Assembly (NCBI RefSeq): GCF_001427865.1
Contig: NZ_LMHH01000003.1
Coordinates: 124,256-188,255 of the forward strand
Length of the DNA stretch: 64,000 bases
Origin: Altererythrobacter sp. Root672
Lineage (GTDB): Bacteria; Pseudomonadota; Alphaproteobacteria; Sphingomonadales; Sphingomonadaceae
Direction of reading: 5' to 3'
The position numbers and the translations under genes are program-made. Every line of letters starts with the position of its first letter. The stretch's first letter is position 1. The notes under the pieces were generated by a model that saw only the letters and a list, made by a program, of their open reading frames with translations, did no database searches and had not been told where the DNA came from. Shown here piece after piece: positions 18,662-26,961 of this stretch.

Positions 18662-20008
18662 ATGGTGAAAATAAATCAGTACTTTAGCACGGTTCGCACC
18701 GGGATCTGGCGGGCCGTGCTGCCGATGGCATTGGCGGCGTCATTCTCGCTGCCGGCACACGCGGAGGGGGCTGGTTCACTCCAGCTGCACTCGCTGATCG
18801 TCGAACAGGCCAAGGGCGACATGCTCGCCTTCTATACTCACCGCGATGGGCAGGTGTGGATAAAGAACGGTCAGCTTGACCCGGCGGCGCATGCGTTGCT
18901 GAAACTCGTCCAGACAGCTGAATTCGACGGGCTCGACCCGGCGACGCTGGGGGCGACAGAGCTGGCAAATGCCATTGCCCTGGCAGAGCAGAACGCGTCG
19001 CCAACGAACCTCGCAGCGGCCGAGCTGTTGCTCTCGCGCACGCTGGCTACTTACGCGGCTGCGATCAGTAACACTGGAAACAATTCCATGTTTTACGAGC
19101 ACGACGTGCTGAAGCCGGTCGAACCGGCCGCGCACACGGTGCTCGACGCGGCCGCGGCCGCGCCGTCGCTCACGGACTACGTGTCGCATATTCAGTGGAT
19201 GCACCCGCTTTACGGCGAACTGCGCCAGAAGCTGATGGTCCAACCCGATGCGGCGTCGATGATGCTGCCGGCGACGGCCAGCCTCAACCGAGTGCGTGCC
19301 CTCCCGGCTCCGCCCTGGTCGCGCCACGTCGTGATCGACATCGCTAGCGCCAGGCTGTTCATGTACGAAGGCGGCCAGGTGGTTGATTCCATGAAGGTCG
19401 TGGTCGGCAAGGTCGATACCCAGACGCCGATCATGGCGGGCTATATCCGTTACGCCACGCTCAATCCGTACTGGAACGTGCCCGGCAACCTGGTGCAGAA
19501 GACGATTTCGAAGAACGTACTCGCCCAGGGTATCACCTATCTGCGGACACGGGGTTACGAGGTCATTTCGGAGTATGGCCCAAATGCCCAGGTGCTCGAT
19601 CCCAACTCCGTCAACTGGCAGGCGATCCGCGACGGATCTGTCGAACAACCTGTTCGCCAGAAGCCCAGCGCCGCCAACGCGATGGGCAAGGTGAAGTACG
19701 AGTTCCCCAACCCGATGGGTATCTATCTGCATGATACGCCCGACAAGAAGTTGATGCTTGAGAGCGCACGCCAGTTCAGCAATGGCTGCGTCCGACTGGA
19801 AGACGCGGCAAGGTTCGGCCGCTGGTTGTTCCAGGGCTCAATGCCGACCGTCGGGGCGTCTCCCGAGCAGCGGGTCGACCTGGCCGAGCCGGTACCGATC
19901 TACATCACTTACCTGACTGTACAGCCGAGTGGCGGTGGACTGGCCGTCGGTCCCGATCCTTATGCGCGCGACCGGACTGATCTGCCCGCGCTCGCTCGCC
20001 TGCCCTAA
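18662..20008 (+). CDS. L,D-transpeptidase of the YcbB type
   Basis: Starting at ATG 18662 (MVKINQYFSTVRTG), the product is 448 residues with a signal peptide cleaved near PAHAEG. An N-terminal scaffold domain precedes the YkuD catalytic domain. H357 (IYLHDTP) and C376 in SNGCVRL form the catalytic pair of the HX(15-20)SxGC motif. The upstream RHVVIDIASARLFMYEGG is the domain's first strand. It makes 3-3 crosslinks in peptidoglycan or attaches proteins to it. The next gene encodes an outer-membrane protein, so an envelope role is consistent. Confidence 0.92.
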   Translation: MVKINQYFSTVRTGIWRAVLPMALAASFSLPAHAEGAGSLQLHSLIVEQAKGDMLAFYTHRDGQVWIKNGQLDPAAHALLKLVQTAEFDGLDPATLGATELANAIALAEQNASPTNLAAAELLLSRTLATYAAAISNTGNNSMFYEHDVLKPVEPAAHTVLDAAAAAPSLTDYVSHIQWMHPLYGELRQKLMVQPDAASMMLPATASLNRVRALPAPPWSRHVVIDIASARLFMYEGGQVVDSMKVVVGKVDTQTPIMAGYIRYATLNPYWNVPGNLVQKTISKNVLAQGITYLRTRGYEVISEYGPNAQVLDPNSVNWQAIRDGSVEQPVRQKPSAANAMGKVKYEFPNPMGIYLHDTPDKKLMLESARQFSNGCVRLEDAARFGRWLFQGSMPTVGASPEQRVDLAEPVPIYITYLTVQPSGGGLAVGPDPYARDRTDLPALARLP

Positions 20009-20026
20009 TGACCTCCGTCCGCAAGT

Positions 20027-20060
20027 TGTTGCAGCAATGCAACAGCAACCTACGTATGAT
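20027..20060 (+). promoter_or_regulatory. Inverted repeat and candidate -10 upstream of the beta-barrel gene
   Basis: TGTTGCA (20027-20033) and TGCAACA (20038-20044) form a perfect 7-bp inverted repeat with a GCAA loop. TATGAT at 20055-20060 is a good -10 and would start transcription near 20067, five bases before the first leader hairpin. The -35 is poor: TTGCAG at 20029 has 20-bp spacing. The inverted repeat lies where an activator or repressor would bind. Confidence 0.45.
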
Positions 20061-20071
20061 GTAAAACTAAT

Positions 20072-20159
20072 CTTCCTCAGGAACACAGCGCGGGCCTGTG
20101 AGTCGTGAGGAAGACTGTCGCCGACGCGTGGACGGGTGTGGGATCCGTCGGGGCGACAG
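20072..20159 (+). other. Two stacked hairpins in the 5' leader of the beta-barrel gene
   Basis: Hairpin 1: CTTCCTCA (20072-20079) pairs with TGAGGAAG (20106-20113), enclosing CACAG (20084-20088) with CTGTG (20096-20100). Hairpin 2: CTGTCGCC (20115-20122) pairs with GGCGACAG (20152-20159), enclosing GACGG (20131-20135) with CCGTC (20145-20149). All stems are perfect. The two hairpins fill the leader between the candidate start site and the ribosome-binding site. Such 5' stems stabilise messages of abundant outer-membrane proteins in other bacteria. Confidence 0.6.
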
Positions 20160-20179
20160 ATGATTTGAAGGGGAATCCA

Positions 20180-21028
20180 ATGCGAAAGATTGCATTAGGC
20201 CTCGCAACTGCCGCGGTCGCTCTGTCGACTCCGGCGTTAGCGCGCGAAAATGCGGTTTACGCCGGTGTTGAATTCGGTGGCATGATTACGAACGACCTCA
20301 AGATCGACGTAGACGGTCTAGACGACGCAATCATCCTCGACACTGACTTCGGCTATGACGGCGATGTCATCATCGGCTACGACTTCGGCGGGTTCAGGCT
20401 CGAAGGCGAAGCGGCTTACAAAAAGGCCCGGATTGATGAACTGAGCTCCCAGGTGCTGCTGCCTGGTAACGGTGCCATTGTTACCACCACGGTCCCGGCC
20501 GGCGGTGGCAGCGCCAGCGCTCTCAGCTTCATGGTCAACGGCATGCTCGACTTCGGCGACGATGATGGCCTTTCGGGCTTCGTCGGCGGCGGTGTGGGCT
20601 GGGCCGAAGTCGGTCTGAACAATGCTCGACTCTATGACAACGTGCCGCCGTTCCTTGACGACAAGGATTCCGGCTTCGCGTGGCAGGTCATCGCGGGTGT
20701 ACGTCAGGCGATCAGCGACAGTGTCGATGTGACCCTGAAGTATCGTTACTTCAACGCCGGTGGTGTTGATCTCGACGATGGCACCCGTCTGGGTGAGACT
20801 TCGTTCAGCTCGCACAGCTTGCTTGGTGGCGTGGTGTTCAACTTCGGTGGTGCGGCTCCGCCGCCGCCGCCTCCCCCGCCGCCTCCGCCGCCTCCGCCTC
20901 CGCCGCCTCCTCCGCCGCCTCCGCCGCCGCAGACCAAGACCTGCCCGAACGGTCAGGTGGTCCCGGTTACGGCAGCGTGCCCGGCTCCGCCGCCTCCGCC
21001 GGTGGCTCCGGTGGGCGAACGCGGCTAA
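20180..21028 (+). CDS. Outer-membrane beta-barrel protein with polyproline tail
   Basis: The start at 20180 (MRKIALGLATAAVALSTPALA) has AAGGGGA upstream and gives 282 residues. After the signal peptide, alternating strands such as AVYAGVEFGGMI, VIIGYDFGGFRLEGEAAYK and VTLKYRYFNAGG fit an eight-stranded OmpA-like barrel ending in GGVVFNFGG. A run of 24 prolines (20858-20929, CCG/CCT repeats) and a short domain with two cysteines (KTCPNGQVVPVTAACP) follow, then a second Pro run. No OmpA peptidoglycan-binding domain is present. Beta-barrel and tail of this kind are common in sphingomonads; function is probably structural or adhesive. Confidence 0.9.
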   Translation: MRKIALGLATAAVALSTPALARENAVYAGVEFGGMITNDLKIDVDGLDDAIILDTDFGYDGDVIIGYDFGGFRLEGEAAYKKARIDELSSQVLLPGNGAIVTTTVPAGGGSASALSFMVNGMLDFGDDDGLSGFVGGGVGWAEVGLNNARLYDNVPPFLDDKDSGFAWQVIAGVRQAISDSVDVTLKYRYFNAGGVDLDDGTRLGETSFSSHSLLGGVVFNFGGAAPPPPPPPPPPPPPPPPPPPPPPPPQTKTCPNGQVVPVTAACPAPPPPPVAPVGERG

Positions 21029-21050
21029 CGCCAGGTTCGGACCTGAAAGA

Positions 21051-21086
21051 AGGGTGGCACGCAACAGCGTGCCACCCTTTTTTTTT
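21051..21086 (+). terminator. Strong rho-independent terminator
   Basis: AGGGTGGCACGC (21051-21062), loop AACA, and GCGTGCCACCCT (21067-21078) form a perfect 12-bp stem followed by a T-run of nine. It ends the beta-barrel gene's transcript 23 bases after its stop codon. Confidence 0.93.
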
Positions 21087-21118
21087 GTGCGCTTGAGCCG
21101 TCTGTCGGTGGTTCTTGA

Positions 21119-21255
21119 GATCCTCCCCGAGCTTGCTCGGGGAGGGGGACCATCCGCGCAGCGGATGGTGGAGGGGCTCTCGCGCTCTTCCGCTTGCGCC
21201 TCCGTCACGCGCTTTCAGCGCGCGCCACCTCCCCGAGACAAGCTCGGGGAGGATC
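21119..21255. repeat. Composite palindromic repeat, copy 2 (between convergent genes)
   Basis: It begins CCTCCCCGAGC-TT-GCTCGGGGAGG, continues through CCATCCGC-GCA-GCGGATGG (a perfect 8-bp stem), and ends CCTCCCCGAG-ACAAG-CTCGGGGAGG. The order of sub-palindromes is inverted relative to copy 1, i.e. it is the same element in the opposite orientation. It lies between the beta-barrel gene and the SGNH hydrolase gene. Confidence 0.88.
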
Positions 21256-21284
21256 TAACTTGCCGGGGCTGCTGCCGTCCCGGC

Positions 21285-22511
21285 TCAGCTTCGCTTGAAC
21301 AACCCCAGGTCGATCGAATCCCCGACCGCCTTCAGCCCAGCGTCGCTGCCGTGCAGGTGGTCGCCCATGTGATAGCCGTCGCGCATCTGCCGCGGATCGG
21401 CAGGGTCGGCAAAGGCGGTATCAAGGCGCACAGTGCCGTCGAAGGTACCGCTGTTGAGGATCCAGTCGTTGATCTTCTGGCGCGCCGCCTCGCCTTCCTC
21501 CGACCAGTAGCTGGCCCCCTTGTACGGGCCGATCGGCGAACCGATCACCTTGATCCCCTTGGCATGGGCACGAGCGACGATCTGCTTGTAGCCGGCGATC
21601 ATTTCCTCGACATTGAACTGCGGCTGGTCGAGGCCCGGCAGCTGCGGACCACCGGCGCGAACGCCGAAGCGGTTGCCGATGTCGTTCACCCCTTCGAACA
21701 CGATGATGTATTTCACGTTCGGCAGGCTCAACACGTCCTCATCGAAGCGCGACAGGGCGCTTTCGCCCATGCCAGGGCTTAGGATCCGGTTGCCGCTGAT
21801 CGCCTGGTTGGCGACGGCCCATTCCTTGCCCGCGTCCTGCAGGCGGTTGGCGAGGATGTCGGGCCAGCGGCGATTGGCACCTGGGGTCGAGCCGACGCCG
21901 TCGGTGATCGAATCCCCATAGGCCACGATCGTGCCCAGGGCGTCGGGCGAGTCCACTTCGATGCCTGACAGGAACGCGCGGAACTGCTTGCGGTCGACCG
22001 GTTCAAACGGTTTGCCAACGAAGTTGCCCGGCGGCGACACCGCCAGCTCGTCCGTACCGGTGAGGTGGCAAGTGCAAGGCCCGGTAGCCTTGGGCAGGTA
22101 GATCTCCACCTTCATCCGAGCGAGGTCGGGCACGTTGACCTCGACCGCATCGCTCACGAACGGCGCACCGCGCGGGATCACCGCCGATGCGTCGCCGCCA
22201 AAGGTCAGAGTGCGCGCCGTGCCGGGCACTTCCTTGCCCGCATCGTCGATCTGCACGATGCGCGCCGCGCCGATCTCCAGCGGGACCGTGCCGTAGCGGT
22301 TGGAAAACCTCACCCGCAGCTTCTTGCCGCCTTCGCTGAGCCGCAGGATCTGAGTCAGCGTGGCATTCTCGTAGGAAGCGGCCGCGAACGGCCCTTCGGT
22401 GCCCAGCGGCGCGTGCGGGGCGGCAGTCCAGCTCGCCACCCACTCGGCCTGAGCCGGCGTAGCGAGCAGCACCGCAGCGGCGCCAGCGAGCCAGTATGTT
22501 GCAGACTTCAT
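21285..22511 (-). CDS. Secreted SGNH/GDSL-family hydrolase
   Basis: The start at 22511 (MKSATYWLAGAAAVLLATPAQA) has GGAGGG upstream; the product has 408 residues with a signal peptide. An N-terminal beta-rich module precedes the hydrolase domain. Its block I is VAYGDSITDGVGS (nucleophilic Ser), block III is FEGVNDIGN, and block V is DGYHMGDHLHGSDAG with the Asp/His pair. Esterases of this arrangement act on carbohydrate esters or lipids. It is followed on the other side by a composite repeat and preceded by an NTF2-like gene on the same strand. Confidence 0.9.
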   Translation of the reverse strand: MKSATYWLAGAAAVLLATPAQAEWVASWTAAPHAPLGTEGPFAAASYENATLTQILRLSEGGKKLRVRFSNRYGTVPLEIGAARIVQIDDAGKEVPGTARTLTFGGDASAVIPRGAPFVSDAVEVNVPDLARMKVEIYLPKATGPCTCHLTGTDELAVSPPGNFVGKPFEPVDRKQFRAFLSGIEVDSPDALGTIVAYGDSITDGVGSTPGANRRWPDILANRLQDAGKEWAVANQAISGNRILSPGMGESALSRFDEDVLSLPNVKYIIVFEGVNDIGNRFGVRAGGPQLPGLDQPQFNVEEMIAGYKQIVARAHAKGIKVIGSPIGPYKGASYWSEEGEAARQKINDWILNSGTFDGTVRLDTAFADPADPRQMRDGYHMGDHLHGSDAGLKAVGDSIDLGLFKRS

Positions 22512-22548
22512 TCTTGTCCCTCCCAAGACTTCTGTTGGAGCCTTCGCG

Positions 22549-23163
22549 TCAGCGGCGATAGACCCAGTAGTTCGGACCCATCCTGGCTTCCATTTCCGCC
22601 AGGCACTCCTTGTGAATCTCGCGCACCCTGGCCGGAGTCATGGCCTCGGCCGGATCGATCTCCTCGATCGTCAGCGTCGACTTGTCCTCGTAGAGGTGCT
22701 CGCCGGTCAAGAGCGCTTGGTCGTTGTAAGGCCAGATGAACGCCTGACGGCTGGAGACGAGGTAGAGCCCGTCATCCTTTTCGACCTTGTGGCCGATCTT
22801 CTTGAGCTCGGTGCCGGTCGACATCTGATGGAACCACATCTCGTCGGCGATGCCCCAGTCGGCGACCGCAATCTTGTCGCCCGAATTCCACAGCACGATG
22901 TCGCCAATGCTCGAATAGAAGTCGAACACGCCCTTGCGCCCTTCGACCTGGAACGGGCTGTCACCCCAGGTGATGTGGTACTTGGGATCGTCGGCCATCA
23001 TGTCGGGCGCGGTGATCTCTTCGAACATCGCTGCGCCTTCGAGATGCACGTGGCGCCAGTAGTTGAGCAGGATCGCGCGGTGCAGCGGGCTTTCGGTCCG
23101 CTCGTAGAGTTCAAACGTCGAGTCCATGCAGTGATAGACTTCGGCTTCGTACTTGCTGGTCAT
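22549..23163 (-). CDS. NTF2-like (SnoaL-type) protein of unknown function
   Basis: The ATG at 23163 (MTSKYEAEVYHCMDSTFELYER) has GGAGAGG upstream and gives 204 residues. Segments such as RAILLNYWRHVHLEG, GRKGVFDFYSSIGDIVLWNSGDKIAVADWGIADEMWF and AFIWPYNDQALLTGEHLYED suggest a cone-shaped alpha+beta barrel like SnoaL/NTF2 proteins. No catalytic dyad is convincing. It is 37 bp upstream of the SGNH hydrolase on the same strand and may be co-transcribed. A substrate-binding or isomerase role would be a guess. Confidence 0.6.
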   Translation of the reverse strand: MTSKYEAEVYHCMDSTFELYERTESPLHRAILLNYWRHVHLEGAAMFEEITAPDMMADDPKYHITWGDSPFQVEGRKGVFDFYSSIGDIVLWNSGDKIAVADWGIADEMWFHQMSTGTELKKIGHKVEKDDGLYLVSSRQAFIWPYNDQALLTGEHLYEDKSTLTIEEIDPAEAMTPARVREIHKECLAEMEARMGPNYWVYRR

Positions 23164-23225
23164 GGCCTCTCCGCCGGTTATGTTTGGCGCGACTATAGTG
23201 CGCGTTTGCGGGAGAGCGAGAGCGA

Positions 23226-23405
23226 TCAGTCGCGACCACGCAAACGGGCGGCGCGGCGCCGGCGCCAGCCGAGAATGCTCCAGCAACTGCCGAAGGCCAC
23301 ACAGCCGACGGCAACCGCGACGATGACGACAGTCAACGACCCGAAGAAGACCGCGCCGGCTATGCCGAGCACGATCTCGATCAGGATTTGCAGGACATCC
23401 CTCAT
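23226..23405 (-). CDS. Small membrane protein (59 residues)
   Basis: A 60-codon frame starts at ATG 23405 with GGAAG about 10 bases upstream. The product is MRDVLQILIEIVL, then a long hydrophobic segment (to about residue 46, containing GCVAFGSC), then an arginine-rich tail (WRRRRAARLRGRD). The positive-inside rule would put the C-terminus in the cytoplasm. Its length, start and tidy hydrophobic profile support a gene; no family recognised. Confidence 0.55.
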   Translation of the reverse strand: MRDVLQILIEIVLGIAGAVFFGSLTVVIVAVAVGCVAFGSCWSILGWRRRRAARLRGRD

Positions 23406-23465
23406 CGGGCAGCGCTTCCGCCGCCGGCCTGTTCCAAGTTCTCTCCTCTGGGCAGTGTGGAACGC

Positions 23466-23906
23466 TTAGGGGGTAGCGGTAGATGTAGGCGTTGGTGTGG
23501 CCGTGGGAAGCGTTGCGGCCGGCATGGCGTCGAAATCGGCCGCGCTCCGCGTCGTCACCAGGTCGGTGCTGTCGCCGCGGGTCAGCACCACCAGGCCCTG
23601 GACGGGAATCTCCACGTAACGATCGGGATCGCTGTTCTCGACTTCGACCAGCAGCCGGTCGACCCGGCCATCGGGAGCGCGCAGGACGGTCACGATGTCG
23701 CCTCGTGCGGTCCCATCGGTGCCGAGCAGGTCGGCGTCGAGTATCTGCAACTCAGTCAGTCCCAACGCCGCCGTTTCGGGCCCTGCAGCGGTTGCCGCAG
23801 CTTCGGCGGCATCCTCGACCTTGTCTTCGGCGCGATCGGTGCTGGAATTGTTGCACGCCGCCAGGAGAGCGGTCGCGCCTGCAAGCAGGACAAGGGTTGA
23901 TTTCAT
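23466..23906 (-). CDS. Lipoprotein with a PRC-barrel-like domain
   Basis: The start at 23906 (MKSTLVLLAGATALLAAC) has GGAGG upstream. LLAAC is a lipobox, so the mature 130-residue protein is probably lipid-anchored. After an acidic Ala-rich linker (DRAEDKVEDAAEAAAT), the stretch LQILDADLLGTDGTARGDIVTVLRA...VDRLLVEV resembles a PRC-barrel. The C-terminus is Thr/Pro-rich (PTATPTPTSTATP). A PRC-barrel often binds another protein or RNA; the partner is unknown. It follows ftsK by 85 bp. Confidence 0.7.
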   Translation of the reverse strand: MKSTLVLLAGATALLAACNNSSTDRAEDKVEDAAEAAATAAGPETAALGLTELQILDADLLGTDGTARGDIVTVLRAPDGRVDRLLVEVENSDPDRYVEIPVQGLVVLTRGDSTDLVTTRSAADFDAMPAATLPTATPTPTSTATP

Positions 23907-23991
23907 GACAAAGGCCTCCGCGGCGCGCGGCGAGTGGTACCGCGCCCAAGTGCAACTGATTGGCGAGTGAAGGGGTTCCCCTGGTGCAAGG

Positions 23992-26337
23992 TCAGAGCGC
24001 GTTGCCATCCCTATCGCGGTAGATCTCGCGCCGTCCGACGTGGTTCGCCGGTCCGACCAACCCGTCCTCCTCCATCCGCTCGATCCACTTGGCCGCGGTG
24101 TTGTAGCCCACGCCCATCTGCCGCTGGAGCCACGATCCGCTGGCCTTCTGCGCCTCGAACACGATCTGGCATGCCTGGCGGTACTTGCGCTCTTCCGGGT
24201 TGTCGGAGGCGGTGAAGTCGTCCTCGAAGCTCATGAAGCTGTCTTCGGGCTCTTCGGTGACGGAATCGACGTATTCGGGCTCGCCCTGGGCGCGCCAGTG
24301 GTTGGCAACGTCCTCGACTTCCTCGTCGCTGACGAACGGGCCGTGGACGCGCCGCAGGGCGCCGCTCGACGGCTTGTAGAGCATGTCGCCCTTGCCCAGC
24401 AGCTGCTCGGCGCCTTGCTCGCCCAGGATCGTGCGGCTGTCGATGCGGCTGGTGACGTGGAAGCTGACGCGCGTCGGCAGGTTGGCCTTGATCACGCCGG
24501 TGATGACGTCGACCGAGGGGCGCTGCGTCGCCATGATCAGGTGGATGCCCGCGGCGCGGCTCTTCTGGCTGAGACGCTGGATCAGCACCTCGATCTCCTT
24601 GCCGACCGTGACCATGAGGTCGGCCAGTTCGTCGACGATCAGCACGATCTGCGGCAGGACCGCGTAGTCGAGCTGTTCTTCCTCGACCAGTTCCTCGCCG
24701 GTGTCGGGATCGAACCCGGTCTGGATCCGGCGGCCGAGCGGCTTGCCCTTGGCGATGGCCGCCTTCACCTTGTCGTTGAAGCCGTTGATGTTGCGCACGC
24801 TGATGTCGCTCATCATGCGATAGCGGCGCTCCATTTCCTCGACCGCCCACTTGAGCGCGCGAACCGACTTCGCCGGCTCGGTCACCACCGGCGAGAGCAG
24901 GTGCGGGATGTCGTCGTAAGTCTTGAGCTCGAGCACCTTGGGATCGATCAGGATCAGGCGGCATTCGGCCGGGGTAAAGCGGTAGAGCAGCGACAGCAGG
25001 ATCGTGTTGAGGCCGACCGACTTGCCCGAGCCGGTGGTGCCCGCGACCAGCAAGTGCGGCATGGCCGCGAGGTCCGCTACCACGGGCTCCCCGGCGATAT
25101 CCTTGCCGAGGATGATCGGCAGGTTGCCCTTGCTGTCGGCGAAAGCCTCGCACGCCGCGAGTTCCTTGAAGCTGACCATCTGCCGCACGGCGTTCGGCAG
25201 CTCGATGCCCATCACGGTCTTGCCCGGGATCGGACTGACGCGTGCGCTGATCGCGCTCATGTTGCGGGCGATGTCTTCGGCAAGGCCAATCACGCGGCTG
25301 GCCTTGATGCCGGGGGCCGGTTCGAGCTCGTACATGGTCACGACCGGGCCGGTGCGGACTGCGGTGATCTCGCCCTTCACGTTGAAGTCGTCGAGCACGT
25401 TTTCGAGCAGGCGCGCGTTGCGTTCGAGCGCAAGCTTGTCGAGCTTGGGCGCAGTGTCCTTGGGCGGATCGGCGAGCAGGTCGAGGCTCGGCAGCTGGTA
25501 GCTGTCGAACAGATCCTTCTGCGCCTTGCCCATGGTCTTTGCGGGACGCGGTGGCTGGCGGGAGTCGGCGATTTCGGGCGGCTTGCGCGTGGGGGCGGTC
25601 TCGTCGATCTCGCCAAGCGGTTCGGCGCGCGCGGCCCGGCGATCTTGCCGTGTCTTCGCGAGTTCGGGATCACGACCCTGGCGCGACGGCGAGCGGCGCA
25701 TGATGCCGGGCAGGGACATGAGCCGAGCCCAGTCGAATGCGAAGACCCGCGCCGCCAGAACCGTACCGCTAACCAGGCAGACGAGGCCCAGGCCAAGACT
25801 GGCCCAGAACTGCCCCGCCTCGGGTACGCGCCCGGCAATGGCCCTGATCCCGTCGGAGCCGAGCAGACCGAAGATCCCGCCGAGCGAGGCCGGCATGTCG
25901 AACCAGGCCTCGACCGCGCTGCCTCTGCTGGCGAGTGCGACAGCCGTGCTGATCAACGCCATGGCCAGCAGCAACAGCGCCAGGGTGCGCCACCAGCGGC
26001 CGCCATGCGGGGTCTGTTCGTCCCCGGCATCGCGCCACAGCTTGCTGGCAAAAGCGTAGAGCATCGGCAGGAACAGCACGGCGACGAGGCCGAACAGGAA
26101 CAGCGCCCGCTCGGCAGCCCAGGCGCCGGGGCGGCCCATCCAATTGGCGACTTCGCCGCCGGCGGCAGTCGAGGCCGAGGGGTCGGTCTGGGTATAGGAA
26201 GCGAGGGCCAGTGCGAGGAACACCGTCGCCAGGCCCAGCACAGCGGCGCCGGTGAGCTGGGTGGCGCGCGCGAGCGAGCGCCGGAACGCGGCGCGCCAAT
26301 CCGCCCGTTGCGCCCCCGTCATTGCGCGGCTGGCCAT
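23992..26337 (-). CDS. ftsK: DNA translocase FtsK
   Basis: The 781-residue protein has an N-terminal membrane domain with about four helices (residues ~25-210), a shorter linker than in Escherichia coli, and a C-terminal motor. Walker A is VAGTTGSGKSVG (~430), Walker B is IVLIVDELADLM, and ATQRPSVDVITG is conserved. The C-terminal gamma winged helix (LLQRQMGVGYNTAAKWIERMEEDGL-type sequence) binds KOPS-like orienting DNA sequences. FtsK pumps chromosome dimers and termini through the division septum and activates XerCD. Confidence 0.97.
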   Translation of the reverse strand: MASRAMTGAQRADWRAAFRRSLARATQLTGAAVLGLATVFLALALASYTQTDPSASTAAGGEVANWMGRPGAWAAERALFLFGLVAVLFLPMLYAFASKLWRDAGDEQTPHGGRWWRTLALLLLAMALISTAVALASRGSAVEAWFDMPASLGGIFGLLGSDGIRAIAGRVPEAGQFWASLGLGLVCLVSGTVLAARVFAFDWARLMSLPGIMRRSPSRQGRDPELAKTRQDRRAARAEPLGEIDETAPTRKPPEIADSRQPPRPAKTMGKAQKDLFDSYQLPSLDLLADPPKDTAPKLDKLALERNARLLENVLDDFNVKGEITAVRTGPVVTMYELEPAPGIKASRVIGLAEDIARNMSAISARVSPIPGKTVMGIELPNAVRQMVSFKELAACEAFADSKGNLPIILGKDIAGEPVVADLAAMPHLLVAGTTGSGKSVGLNTILLSLLYRFTPAECRLILIDPKVLELKTYDDIPHLLSPVVTEPAKSVRALKWAVEEMERRYRMMSDISVRNINGFNDKVKAAIAKGKPLGRRIQTGFDPDTGEELVEEEQLDYAVLPQIVLIVDELADLMVTVGKEIEVLIQRLSQKSRAAGIHLIMATQRPSVDVITGVIKANLPTRVSFHVTSRIDSRTILGEQGAEQLLGKGDMLYKPSSGALRRVHGPFVSDEEVEDVANHWRAQGEPEYVDSVTEEPEDSFMSFEDDFTASDNPEERKYRQACQIVFEAQKASGSWLQRQMGVGYNTAAKWIERMEEDGLVGPANHVGRREIYRDRDGNAL

Positions 26338-26368
26338 GTGGTGTTCCCTCTACGTCCTTGTGGCCCCC

Positions 26369-26397
26369 ATAATCCTCCTCGGCAGACTCGCCGTCAA
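26369..26397 (-). promoter_or_regulatory. Candidate ftsK promoter
   Basis: On the minus strand, TTGACG (26397-26392) and GATTAT (26374-26369) are 17 bp apart. Transcription would start near 26362, giving a 25-base leader that contains the GAGGGAA ribosome-binding site before the ATG at 26337. Confidence 0.6.
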
Positions 26398-26400
26398 GAA

Positions 26401-26940
26401 TCAGGGGAAAGATAGCCCGTCTATCGCCGCCCAGCGGGGCCAGCGGAGCCGGTGGGCGCTGTGAGGGTTCATCCCGCCGAGCGCAATCACCGGCATGCGG
26501 GCATGCGCCGCCATGAGGCGAAAGCGCGCGGGGCCGAGGGTTTCGGCCTGCGGATGCGAGCGGGTCGGGAACACCGGCGAGAGCAGCACGCCGTCGGCGC
26601 GCTTGAGGTTGGCGAGCGCGATGTCGGCGAGGTCATGCGCCGTTGCGAGCGTGATTAACCGGCGTGTCGGCCAGAGGGCTCTGGGTGCGCCGTAGGCCCC
26701 GTCGGCGCCCCATTCGAGCGCGGTAAGCGCGCTGTCGGCGAGGATCAGGAGGTGCCCTCGGGCGCGAGCGATACGCCGCAGCTCGAACCAGCGAGCGACG
26801 CGCTTCTCCGGTTCGAGGTGATAATGGCGGTAGATGAAGCCCGATCCGCGCGGCAGGCATTGCAGGGCGCGCTCCAGATCGGCGTCGTTGCGCTCGTCGG
26901 AAATCAGCCACAGGTCCGGCAAGGTCTGGCATCCACGCAT
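26401..26940 (-). CDS. ThiE/TenI-like protein, probably not a standard thiamine-phosphate synthase
   Basis: The 179-residue frame begins at ATG 26940 (MRGCQTLPDLWLISDERND). It shows the TIM-barrel pattern of ThiE/TenI: YRHYHLEPEKRVARW, LILADSALTALEWGADGAYG, DGVLLSPVFPTRSHP, and MPVIALGGMNP. The GVHLG phosphate-binding/active-site motif reads GAYGA, and other ThiE residues are also changed. It may therefore bind a related ligand, like TenI. It is divergent from yggS over a 21-bp gap and has no ribosome-binding site, so a leaderless transcript is likely. Confidence 0.72.
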   Translation of the reverse strand: MRGCQTLPDLWLISDERNDADLERALQCLPRGSGFIYRHYHLEPEKRVARWFELRRIARARGHLLILADSALTALEWGADGAYGAPRALWPTRRLITLATAHDLADIALANLKRADGVLLSPVFPTRSHPQAETLGPARFRLMAAHARMPVIALGGMNPHSAHRLRWPRWAAIDGLSFP

Positions 26941-26945
26941 TGCGC

Positions 26946-26955
26946 CGCTATAGCG
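26946..26955. promoter_or_regulatory. Palindromic -10 element, candidate bidirectional promoter
   Basis: CGCTATAGCG is a perfect 10-bp palindrome centred in the 21-bp gap between two divergent ATGs. It gives TATAGC on both strands. On the plus strand seven bases separate it from the yggS ATG at 26962; on the minus strand six separate it from the ATG at 26940. Both genes lack ribosome-binding sites, which fits leaderless transcripts from one shared -10. Confidence 0.6.
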
Positions 26956-26961
26956 CGCCCG

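Noticed and set aside
20746-20937. A polyglycine protein on the minus strand
   Set aside because: It is the reverse reading of the CCG/CCT proline repeat.
24040-26415. A 791-codon plus-strand frame across ftsK
   Set aside because: It is antisense to ftsK, which carries all its motifs.
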